From positions 154,572,699 to 154,636,698 of the forward strand of contig NC_092050.1 of assembly GCF_003086295.3 (NCBI RefSeq): a stretch of DNA of 64,000 bases, given 5' to 3'. Position numbers and translations under genes: made by a program. Under the pieces are notes generated by a model, which had not been told where the DNA came from, searched no databases, and was given only the letters and a program-made list of their open reading frames with translations. The first letter of the stretch is position 1; every line of letters starts with the position of its first letter. This DNA is from Arachis hypogaea. Taxonomy: Eukaryota; Streptophyta; Magnoliopsida; Fabales; Fabaceae. This document shows positions 34,596 through 45,900 of the stretch, piece by piece.

Positions 34596-37500
34596 TCATC
34601 CTCCCCCAGGATCACCACCACTCCATTCCGTGTAGCTCATCAACGTCCTTGTGTGTATGACCTCCAGGCTTGCTCTTGCATTCTTGAAGATTCGTGCATT
34701 CCGTTCCAACCAGATGTTCCAAATCACTGCAAAGAACACTGACATCCACATCTTCTTCCCCTGTTGTCTATTATGCATTCCATGCCAACTCTCAAACATT
34801 TCTTTAACAGTTCCGGGAATCACCCACTCCCTTCCTAGTAACCTCAGCCACTTGCACCACACCTGCCATGTTACCTCACACCTAAGGAATAAATGCTCAA
34901 CAGATTCTAATTCCTTGGTACACAGTACACACATACTATCCCCCAGAATGTTGACTCCTAGTTTAGTCAGCCGCTCCTTGGTGTTAACTCTACCCACTAG
35001 CACAAACCACCCAAAGAGCTCAATTCTCGGAGGGACGAAACCTTTCCAAATGGAACTTGTGAAGCTATAACTCGTTATCTCAGCTGATAATGTCTCCGCT
35101 TGTATAGCCTGGATCACAGAACTAGTAGAGAAAATACCTTTATTTTCAAACTTCCACACCACATTGTCCTCCCTACCTGATGACAACCTCACTGGCCTTA
35201 ACCTCTCATGCAGTTGATTGACAAGCTCCAGCTCCCATTGGAACAGTGCCCTCCTCCATTGAAAATTCCAAATCCAATCAAGCCCATCCCAAAAACCACA
35301 CTCCCCGATGACAAGTCCTTGCTGACTGGAAATAGAGTAGAGTCTCGGATGACTTCCTTTCAGAGTACCACCTTGAACCCAGTTATCTTCCCAAAATCGA
35401 GTCTGCATACCATTGCCTACTTCCATTGCCAGTCCACTTACCACTTTATCACGAATCCGCGGTTCTTTTATATTCAGCTGACATATGTCCTTCCAAGGGC
35501 CACCCTTTACTGGTAAAGGCTGAGTTGCTAACATGACATCCGGGTTCAACTTATTACACGAACACACAATCTTCTTCCACAGCGGGCAATCCTCCTTTGA
35601 AAACCTCCACCACCACTTAAACAGAAGCGCTGTGTTTCTCAGCACTGCATCACCAACCCCCAATCCCCCAACCTTTTTTGGAGCCTGAACTATCTCCCAC
35701 TTTACCATAGGTATACCATAGTTCCCGTTCTCCCTGCACCACATAAAGTTCCGTTGTAAAGCAATCAGCTTGTCCGCTACCGCCTTCGGCATCTTGTATA
35801 GACTAAGGTAGTAGATGGGGAGACTATTCAGCACCGATTTGATAAGGACCAGCTTACCTGATTTATTCAAAACCTTGGCTTTCCACAAACTCAGCTTCTG
35901 TTCCACCTTATCAATGATTGGTTTCCAAGTCTTCACCAAGCGCGGATTCGCACCTAGAGAAACTCCCAAGTATCTAACCGGTAGAGAAGCTTGTTGGCAT
36001 CCCAGCAGTCCACATGCCTGATCAATCCATCCTTGCTCACAGTTCACCGATATCAGATTCGATTTATCAAAGTTAATGCTCAGCCCAGACATCAACTCAA
36101 AGCACCATAACAGTCTCTTATAGTTTACAATTGTTTCAGTCTCCGGCGGGCAGAATAAAATAGTGTCATCTGCAAATTGTAGGTGTGACAGTTCAATAAG
36201 ATCTCCCCCTACCAGCAGTGGAGCAATGCGGCCATTCCTCACAGCCTCCCCCAACATCCTATGCAACACATCTACAACTAATACGAATAGCAATGGAGAA
36301 AGTGGGTCCCCTTGTCTTAGTCCCCTCTCCATCTTGAATGGCTTGGAAGGTGCCCCGTTTACCAAGACTGCCATGGTGGCCGTAGTAACACACTCCTTCA
36401 CCCAGCTCCTCCATTTTTGGCCGAAGCCCATTTTCTGTAGCACAATGTCAACAAAATCCCATCTCACTCTGTCATAGGCCTTCTGAAAATCCAGTTTGAT
36501 AATGACTGCTGACTTTTTCCGAGTCTTCAGCCAATGAACCGTCTCGCAGGCTATGAGTGCACCATCATGAATTTTCCTTCCCTTTACAAATGCAGTCTGA
36601 GTCTCTCCAACCAGTCCCGACATCACAGATCGCATCCTGTGCACCAACACTTTCGAAATCACTTTGTACACACACCCCACCATACTAATCGGCCTAAAAT
36701 CCTTCACCTCATTTGCACCTTCAAACTTTGGAGCTAGTGTCACCCATGTTACATTGACATCTTTTGGCAATTTCGCACTTTGAAAGAACCTCATTACCGC
36801 AGCAGTGAATTCCGGCCCAATGTCATCCCAGCATTTCTTTATGAAGTTCATGTTAAACCCATCACTCCCTGGGGCCTTGGAAGATTCGCAGTCCCACACA
36901 GCCTCCTTAATTTCCTCATCCGTCGGCATCACTTCTAAAGCTTCAGCCTCATCCCTATGGATACACTTTACTAACCCATCTCTGATTCCAATCCTCGGAA
37001 CATATTCCTGTCGATATAAATCCTTGTAGAACCCTCTAATCGCACCTTTTATTCTCGCCTGATTCCGCACAAGTCTTCCATGTAACATCAGAGCATCAAT
37101 CCTGTTATTCCGTCTTCTGGCCGAAGCAATGTTATGAAAGTATCTGGTATTCCTATCCATGTTTGCAGCATGCTTAGACCGAGACATCTGTTTCCAGTGC
37201 ATTTCCTTTCTAATATACCATTTTGAACAAAAGCTCACAAGCGCCTTCCTTCTAGCCTCCGTTGTACCATCATAAACTCCATCACTGACTGAATTGTCCA
37301 GCTTGGTGAGCTCCTCCTCAAACCTCATGAGTCTCTTATCCATGTCCCGGAAGTTATCCTTGTGCCATTGCCGCAGTTGTATTGCTAGAGCCCTCAGCTT
37401 GCACGGGAACTGCGTTTCTCCGAGGCTTCGCCACTCATCCTTCACCATTCTCAGAAATCCCTCATGCGTAAACCAGGCGTCTAAACTTCTGAATGGTCTA

Positions 37501-38206
37501 GGGGGCCCCGTTACTCTTGTTAGTTCCATGATCACTGGGCAGTGATCAGACAATCCCCTTGGGCCACCCTTAATCCTAATATCCGGAAACACCTCAGTCC
37601 ATTCAACATTAACCATCACCCTATCAATCCGACTACAGGAACGCCCCCTAAACCATGTATACTTCCTATCAGTAAGAGGCAAATCTATCAACTGCATGTC
37701 TCGCACCCATTCCTTAAATTCCTCCGATGACGCCATCAAGCTAGTAGCTCCTTTACGATCCTCTACTTGTAAAATTTCATTAAAGTCTCCGAGAAAACAG
37801 AAAGGAATCTGACACAACCCCGCCACATAGCTCAGTTCCTCCCACACCCCCTCTTTGCCTCCCTCCCATGCGCCCCGTACACCAAACAGAAAGCACATCG
37901 GAAGTTGGTCTTTGTCAAAACGCCTTCAACACACAGCCACCTCTCACCTTTATACCTTTGATCTACTTGAAACACTCCTTCATCCCAAATTAATAGCAGA
38001 CCCCCCGCCATTCCTGCAGATTCCACAAACTCCCAACCAGCAGTACTAGATCCCCAAAGCCTTGCAACCTCATATTTAGTAATCACTTCTTTTTTTGTTT
38101 CAAGCAATCCCAACATGTTCAAATTATATTTATTTTTCAAAGATTTCAGCATGCTTAATTTACCGTCCCCCCTCCACCCCCTAATATTCCAACAGCTCAC
38201 AATCAT
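34596..38206 (-). pseudogene. LINE ORF2: endonuclease and reverse transcriptase, one frameshift
   Basis: The endonuclease begins at 38206 (MIVSCWNIRG, LLETKK, then GDFNEI and SDHCPV). One frameshift in a G-rich tract at about 37832-37898 splits it from the main frame. The reverse transcriptase has [21 protein letters not shown] and the FADD catalytic motif, followed by a C-terminal zinc-finger region (CVLC...HLFLRC). Otherwise open to 34596. The first ATG overlaps the ORF1 stop as ATGA. Confidence 0.88.
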
Positions 38207-40513
38207 TTAAATAAAGATTTGCTCACCTTATTTTTATTTTTTGGTCGACTCCTTCTCGCCTTTTCCTTTTGCTTCGCCAGTTTTCTCTTAGCTGCTATTT
38301 CTTCATTTTGTGCTTGCAAAATCGCCATAATATCTTCTTCCTCATCGCATAAAACCGCTCCTGATTCCACAGCCAATGCCCAGGTTGCTTGATTCTCCTG
38401 GCGCTGCTCTTCCTGTGTCCCCTCGCCTTCTAAATGGCTAACTGTGCCCAGCCTAGCCCCTGCTTCTGCCTCCCGGGCATTGCCACAGGCAGCCACCTCC
38501 GGGACGTCCCTCACTGCGTTTTCCTGTGCTCCTGAGGTACCATCCTTCCCCATTAGGCAGCTCAATCCCGCTTGGGATCCCTCATCGTGCAAGTCGGCCT
38601 CACTTATCCCATCCTGCGCCCCTTGCTCCTGCCGGTGGACTGCCGCCCTGATTCCCGTCCCCTCCTGCGCAACCCTTCCCCCATCAAGCTCAACTCCCAC
38701 CCCATCGATCGGTCCTCCGCCCCCCACCATCTCCTCTAGTTCCGGGTTCTTATCCACCGACGGATCCCCGAGTTTAAGCGGCAACCCTCTCACCTCAGGA
38801 TCCTTCTCCGCTGGTGAGCACCCCAGCCCTCGCAAACCTTCCATCGGCGCCGCTTCAAACAGCTCCCGTGGATCCCTCCGAATCCTCAGGCCGCCCGACC
38901 CGTCGTGGCCTCCAATGGAAAGAAAACCATACGCCGTTTCAGTTAGGAGGCCATCCTGGCCCAGCCCAACAACAGGCTCCCTCTCAATACTCATGTCCCT
39001 TACGGTCAGCCTCCCCCCTCTGTTCTTAGTTGGTGTTGGGCCAATTGGATGCGAGCCCATACTGTTACAATACTCCAACCGTGTCCCAGCTTGGTCCCAA
39101 TCCGGATGGGCAGCCCACTTTGCATGAACTCCTCCCACCCCTCCCCATACTTGCGTGACTGTATTCTCCGACTCCCCCTCATGAACTATCTCACATCCCT
39201 TCAAACCCGCTACTTCACCGTCCTTGGTACTAGCTGAATCCGGTACAACCGTATCCTTTTTTAATTTCAAAAAGGCAACGTCCACATCATTCAATAACAC
39301 ATCAGAGATTACTATTCTGTCCTCACCGTGCTCAGCCTCCGTAGGCCTACCAGTAACCAGTTCCGCCGCCGGGTCCCAACTACCCTTCCCCTTCTTCATG
39401 GCCGTGCCAGCGGTGCCAGAAACTTCATTCTTCGCATAGACACTTCTGCTTCTCCCCATGCTGACCGCACCGCCCTCCTGTGGTTCTACCTCCTTCACAA
39501 AGATCTCAAACACCGTCTTCCCAACAACAATTTGCATCCATTCTCGGATTACATCGAATACCCCCGTCTCAACTTGAATCCTCCCTGCTTCAAACGATGC
39601 TCCTTCCCCCGTCATTACATCACACTGGACCACGTTGCCCCACTGCCCTCCTATTCTCTTGAACGTTTCCGGCGCCCATGCATGTAAAGGAATTCCGTAG
39701 CACTCCAGCCACGCTCGTCGAGTAATACACCGTTCCGATTCCTCCCAACGCGAGATCCTATGGAATACTTGCAACAAATTATCCATCTTGAATGTAAACA
39801 CTCCCTCCGCATGCTGCACAGTATCAAATATTACCAGTACTTTGCACGGCCCGATCTCCCTAACATCCACAATGTTGGGCAGATTTTTAGACACCACCGT
39901 CTTCACTGATCTGAGGTCCACTGGGTGTAACGTGTGCCCCACTAAACTCCTCGCCAACCATTCCATATTTGCTTCGACTACCGGCACATCAATTCTTTTC
40001 AAAGGTCCACTCCCCTCTGTGGCATTCTTATGGTCTCGCACTGGCTGTTCCTTCATAGCTTTGGCCGCAGCCACCCCATTCCCCTGATAAGAATCCACTG
40101 CTTCACCGCCAATGGGACTTGTTATTTCCTTCCGCACTGTGCCACCCATCTGAACCTGTCTTCGATACTTAGCTTCCCCGACGGTAATTACCTTCCCCCG
40201 TAACCTCCACTGGTTCATTTCTGCAATCGCCTTGAGAGCGCCCCCTTTTGTCGTGTACCGAACAAAGGCAAATAAATAGATCACACCACTCTTTCGTTTC
40301 CGGCCAAGATATATGTCATTAATTCTTCCCGTCCAACAAAATAAGTGATACAGCTCCCTCCTTGAGATATCAGCCGGTAGATTATCCACAAACACAGAAA
40401 ATGAATCATTTTCCAAACGATGATATGCCTCCCGATTCCAAATTCTAGGATCCTTTGGTGTTAACTGTACTCCTCTCGTACTATCCCTGGAGTACTCACC
40501 TCTCACAGCCCCT
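38203..40513 (-). CDS. LINE ORF1: RRM-like nucleic-acid-binding protein (5' end missing)
   Basis: Open for about 770 codons within the element. An RRM-like fold is visible early (SVFVDNLPADIS, then YLFAFVRYTT), followed by the central region of plant LINE ORF1 proteins (RRAWLECYGIPLHAW). The rest is a long variable, acidic tail. The frame stays open upstream to 40614, but that part is host DNA beyond the target duplication, so the ATG there is accidental. The stop TGA overlaps the ATG of ORF2. Confidence 0.8.
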
Positions 40514-40528
40514 TTGCTGTCATTAATT

Positions 40529-40960
40529 ATTCTTGTCATTGTAGTCATATGCATTATATTGAATGTATTACATTCAACTGTAATTAGTTTAAAGATATTA
40601 GTATTAGCATCCAAATTTGGTGTTAAGAACCAATTGAAGGTTTAACTTTCAATTTTTTTTGGGACTTAAAAATGAAATTATCATCACATTAGATGGAGGA
40701 AAATCGGTTTTAAACGCCATGAAAGAATATTATTTGAGTTGAATAAAAAACAAGTACATTTATAAGAGAATGAAGAGAATTTGGGTATCATCTAATTTAG
40801 GGACCAGTTCTTTTTGTGGAGTCTCCATGATATGAATTATTATAGTAAAAATACTTGCTAAAGTTATCAATTAAAAAATTTTATAGAAAAGATGCAAAAA
40901 TTAATTTTGAATAAAATTATTGTACATTTAGTAAAAACTTCTACCAATAGTAATTTTAAG
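40529..40960. other. AT-rich host DNA between LINE and MITE
   Basis: No gene is visible. Confidence 0.4.
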
Positions 40961-41435
40961 CGTTAACCACTAAAAACGCGCTTGAATTATTTAAATATTA
41001 GACAAAAATATATTCGAATTTTATTATAGACAAAAATGTCCTCAAATAATTTAAAAATATAACAAAATTATTTAACATTAAATATGTATTTCTCAAAAAT
41101 ACATTAAAAATTGAATTTTGATGCGATTTTTTACAAATATGATTAGAAAAATAAGATATTATTATTCTTAAAATTTGGTAATTTTTTAAAAAAATCACAA
41201 AAAATATATACTTAACGAAAAATCACCAAAATTTATGAATAAAACATATCTCATTTTTCTAATCATGCTTGCAAAAAAGCACATCAAAATTCAATTTCTA
41301 AGGCATTTTTTGAAAATACATATTTATTATTGAACGTTTTTGTCGCGTTTTTAAATTATTTGAAAGTATTTTTGTCAATAACAAAATTCGAGCGGGCATT
41401 TAAATAATTTGGGAGCATTTTTAGTGATTAACCCT
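40961..41435. mobile_element. Foldback MITE with arms of about 200 bp
   Basis: The ends GTTAACCACTAAAAACGC and its imperfect complement frame a 475-bp hairpin-forming element. The flanks AATTTTAAG and AATCTTAAT match at 7 of 9, suggesting a Mutator-type 9-bp duplication. A short minus-strand ORF inside has no support. Confidence 0.65.
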
Positions 41436-41576
41436 AATCTTAATATCTGGGTTAGTCAAAAACTCATAAGTAAATTATTAAAGAAGGCAGTCGAGCAACG
41501 TGCATGTCTTTATGGATTTGCATTCACATGTACAATAGATTAACGTTTCATGATGATCAGAAGCTCAGTCGAGTTC

Positions 41577-42370
41577 TTATAAATTCAAGTCTTTCTCAAT
41601 ATTCCGAACAGTTCCTCGCAGTCTTGACCATTCAGCTATGATTTTTGCCTGAGTCTTCTTTGCCAATGTGTGCTCGCATTGTGGCACGTTCTTCCTTAAC
41701 TCATCCAATTCAGCTTTAATTGTCTTTCCTTCCTCAAAAATCTCTCTCTTTCTCTTACGAGACATGCCAGCTTCGTTTTGAGAAACAGACATATTAGCTT
41801 TAATGGTATTGAGTTGCTCAGTTTCTAGGCCCACAACTTCCAAGAACGTTTTCTTGTTACTTTCCAGACTGATTTCCAATTCATCAGCTCTCGACAAATG
41901 AGACATTATAGAATTAATTTTCGTACTTGCTTCACTGTAGTCCCTACTCCAATGAATCAAAAACTGTGAAGCTTCTGATATCACACTACTCATTTTCCTT
42001 GATATGCCGCCATGATCTGCAGATAACTTGGAGAGATAATCTAGGTTGGCTTTCAAGATACTGCACAATTTAGAATCCAACAAAATTATTGAAGCATCCA
42101 TGGAGAGGAAATCTTGTACAGATCTCAATGCTTTCCTGGTTTCTTCATCCCTTGGAGCAGCCGTAACCAACTTATCATGAGAATGAGAAAGCATAGGGAT
42201 GCCAGGAACATCAATAGAAGCATAAAATGCATCCATTTCTACGTCATCACTCATGTCATTTTCATTGCTCGAATATTTGTCATTTGATGTTGACGACGTA
42301 GTGCAAGTGGATATTGGATGTACTTCTTCTTCTCTAGTCATACCACAAGATGGTGTACTAGAAGATTCAC
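41577..42370 (-). CDS. TNL G exon 6: coiled-coil tail, intact copy
   Basis: 794 nt, phase 1 at the acceptor, open to the stop. Opens GESSSTPS, then an acidic stretch, [20 protein letters not shown], the [12 protein letters not shown] helix and SRKRKREIF. It shows the unbroken version of the exon interrupted in copy F. Confidence 0.65.
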
Positions 42371-42910
42371 CTGAATGGAATGAAAGGTAAAGGGACAAGT
42401 GAATGGAATGACACTAAATAACTAAGTCAAGGAGAAGTTATCAACATGCGAAGATTGCAACAAAGTTTTTCAATGTATTTTTTTTAGCTATGCTAGGTGC
42501 ACATCAAAATTACTAAATCAACCACTAAAATTTTGAGTTAAATAGCGTATTTTAACTCATTTTAATAGTTGATTTTAATATATAAATATTTTTTTGGGAT
42601 GCTCCCATAAAAATGTAGAAAATGCTTTTTTTTTTTAAAGATACTTTTTAATAATTAAAATTTAATAGATATAATCACTTAAATTATGTTATTTTTGTCA
42701 AAATTAGGTCAGACAAATTAATTTAATCGAAAAATAGTGAATCAAATTTTGAATCTGTCTAAATTAATATTATTTTTTATAAAAAAAATGACTACAATAC
42801 CTCTATTATATAAAATGACTAAAATACTCTTATTATATATATTAATTTTGAGAATCTTAAATTCTAACTCTTTTCTTCTCTATCATTATAGGGTTAGAAT
42901 TTAAAGTTTT

Positions 42911-42954
<44 letters not shown>

Positions 42955-45900
42955 ATAGGAATATTTTAGTTGTGTTTTTATAATAGGATATTATAGTAAT
43001 TTTTTTGCTAAACTAATTTATCCGATCTAATTTTAATAAAAATAATACAATTTAATTGATTATATGCAAGGTTGCGAGAACCGGACCGGTCAATAAACCG
43101 GTGAAGTCACTGGTTTAATGGTTCACTGGTTCGACCGGGGTTCAACCGGGATTCAACCGGTTTAATTAAATATTAAATAAAATTATTAAAAAATTTAAAA
43201 TAATCTTAAGTATATAAATTTAATAATTTCTAACTTAATAAAATTTAATATTTCACATAATAAATTATCCATTACTTAATATTAGAGGTTCAAACATCAA
43301 ACATCAAAGCTTATAACTAAACAAAAAATAAAACGTAAAAAAGAAATCAACTTCATGCAGCTTGACAATCACAGAAATCAACTGAGAAATGAGAATATTC
43401 ATGAACCACCAAACAGAAGCAAAAAGTAACAATATTCTCAAAGCCACATTCTCAAAGCCACAGAAATTTTGAGATACCATTCAGTACATTATTACAAAGA
43501 TTGTCAAGCTAATAGATAACAATCTAACAACTATTGGCTATTGATTACAAACACACACAGTAACAAGAAACAACTCTATAAATATTAATAAGCACACATA
43601 AACACACAGAGAAAAGAAGGATGACAAATTCCCCAGCTGTCTTCAACGCCCCAGCCTCAATTTGCTTGCAATGATCATCATTCAATCCCAAGTCACCAAT
43701 AAACGCATCATAATGGAAAGCCAAAAACAGATTGAAGATTCATCAAACAGAAACCAAAATCATGTAATCCAGATAAACATGAAACAGCAACTCAAAATCA
43801 TGTAATCCAAATAAACATCAAGCAGCAACCAAAATCATGTAATCCAGCATGAACAAATAGGAACAGAAACATGAACAGAAAAATCAAATTATAAACATGT
43901 TCTGAACTTCTGATGAACACAGCTAACAAAACATGAACAGATGAACACAGACTTAACAAATCATGAACAGAAAAATCAAAAAATTATAAAATCAAGCACA
44001 GAGTAGGCGACGATTAAATAGGAGCCAAGGTGGAAGGCAGAGTATTACCGGCGGCGATGGTAGAGGTGGAGAGCTCGGCGACGACAGTGGAGGTGGAGAG
44101 CTCGGCGAAGACGGTGGAGGTGGCGAGCTCGGCGACGACGATGGAGGAGAGGAGCTCCGCGACGGCGATGGAGGAGAGGAGCTCCGCGACGGCGAAGAGG
44201 GGCTGTGGGATGCGGTGGCGATGGCGGTGGGATGCGGTGGCGATGGTGGTGGCTATTAGGGTTCGTGAGAGGGTGAGAGGGTGAGAGTTGAGACTGAGAT
44301 ACTGAGATAGTGAGATGAGGATTGGGAATTAGCCATTAGGGATCGTGGCTTCGTGCATAGCCCTTTTCTTCTTTTTTTTTTTTTTTTTCCTTCAAAACGA
44401 CGCCGTTTTGAAGTTTAATATGCAAACCAATAAACCGTAAAAAAACCGAACGGTTCTCCCGGTTTACCGGTTAACCGCCGGTTCGACCGGTTTTTTCACC
44501 GGTTTTCTACCAAACGGTTTCTGACCTTACTCGGACCGATTAAGTGACCGGTTCCCGGTTTTTTCGGTTGAACCGGCCGGTCCGGTTCGGTTTTCAGAAC
44601 CATGATTATATGTGTTAAATTTTAATTTTTAAAAAATATCTTTAAAAAAAGACGTTTTTGACATCTTTATCTAAGTGGCTCCCTATTTTTTTTTTCTCTC
44701 TTCGTTTAATATTCACTCAAGATATGTTTTCATCTGTTGTTGATCAATATAAGAGATGACGTGGGCTGTTTATCAACATATGTTTTCATCTCTTCGTTTA
44801 ATGCAAAGTGCGAGATCAATTTGATGTATCTACAATAAACATCTCTTCGTTTAATGCAAAGTGCGAGATCAATTTGGTGTATCTATAATGAACAATATAT
44901 GGACGAATACTGTTACAACATGTGGTACAAATAGATATGTGGCCAAATAGTATTGTGACATGTGGTACAACCATCCACATCAGCACGTCACGTGTTATTG
45001 GTCACCACATCATCATACTATTTCACGTAGTCAAATCATGGAGTGACACGTGTTATTAACAGCACACGTCATTATACTATGTCATCACATCTTTAATGAA
45101 AAAATGGGTCAGGAACTAATATGGTCCACTTTTATCAATCTTAGGGACGTAATTAGTGTAATTATTAAAATCTTAGGTTGCGTTTGTTTACAAAGACAGG
45201 ATACTAAGACACAACATCGTGTTTGGCAGAGGAAACATGGACAGAAACAATATGTCCAGAGACACTGAATTAGTGTATTTTGTTTTTCTTTTATTATTCT
45301 TAGTTAATTTTTCATAATTATATTTTTTATTGTTATATTTTTCATCTCAAATTTTTTGAATGAAAAAAATAAGAATAAATTGAATTTTCATAATTTATTC
45401 TAGTTTATCACCAAAAAGAATATAAGGACACAAAATTTTATGTCTTTGTTCATCAGAATTGTCCTGTCCTATTATTAAAAACAAACGCAGTCTTAGAGAC
45501 GATTTTAGTGCTTGATGCCAATCTCAAAAAACATTTTAGGGTTTAACTCATGTCTACCTTAAGTTCGCCATTTGTCAAGGGAATTGGGGCAACAGGTTGG
45601 GACCTCGAACGATTAGCAGCGTCAGCTCGTTCACGAGTTGCAACTACTTTTTTTTTTGGACATCTTGAAAAAATTTGCAAAGACACCACCACTGTATTAT
45701 AAAAGAAAAAACCTCGAAAACTACCCAAAAAAATTCAAACAAAATCTAGCAAATTCTAGATAACAAGAGAGGTGCAATACGTAAAAAGTGAAAAGGGGCA
45801 AACAGAATCCAATGTCATCACCATCAGGATTAGGAAAAACTAAAATAGTGATACTCCTACTATGTTAACTTAATAAAAAAAAATACAAAAAGCGAAAATG

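Larger units (their letters stand above)
34483..40513 (-). mobile_element. Nearly intact L1-type LINE retrotransposon
   Basis: A perfect 15-bp target duplication, TTGCTGTCATTAATT, lies at 34468-34482 and 40514-40528. On the minus strand the element carries ORF1, ORF2 and a short poly-A (plus-strand T run at 34483-34490). It is 6,031 bp. Its 5' end starts inside the ORF1 frame, so it is slightly 5'-truncated. Confidence 0.9.
42596..44683. mobile_element. Mutator-type element hosting a hAT in its right terminal repeat
   Basis: The left repeat at 42596-42730 (GGGATGCTCCC...) pairs with 42995-43058 plus 44613-44683, the right repeat being split by the hAT. A 9-bp repeat, TATTTTTTT, lies on both sides (42587-42595 and 44684-44692), though it is low in complexity. 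No transposase. Confidence 0.6.

Noticed and set aside
38444..39127. 227-codon plus-strand ORF
   Set aside because: It is antisense to the LINE ORF1 tail; proline- and serine-rich composition only mirrors the real frame.
40514..40614. N-terminal extension of LINE ORF1 starting at 40614
   Set aside because: It lies in host DNA outside the target duplication.
44030..44284. 84-codon ORF with VEVESSATT repeats
   Set aside because: It is the translation of a 27-bp minisatellite in a hAT element; no start context or conservation.
45543..45728. Minus-strand ORF with [20 protein letters not shown]
   Set aside because: It looks like a scrap of a coding sequence but has no partner exon or recognised family, so I left it out.
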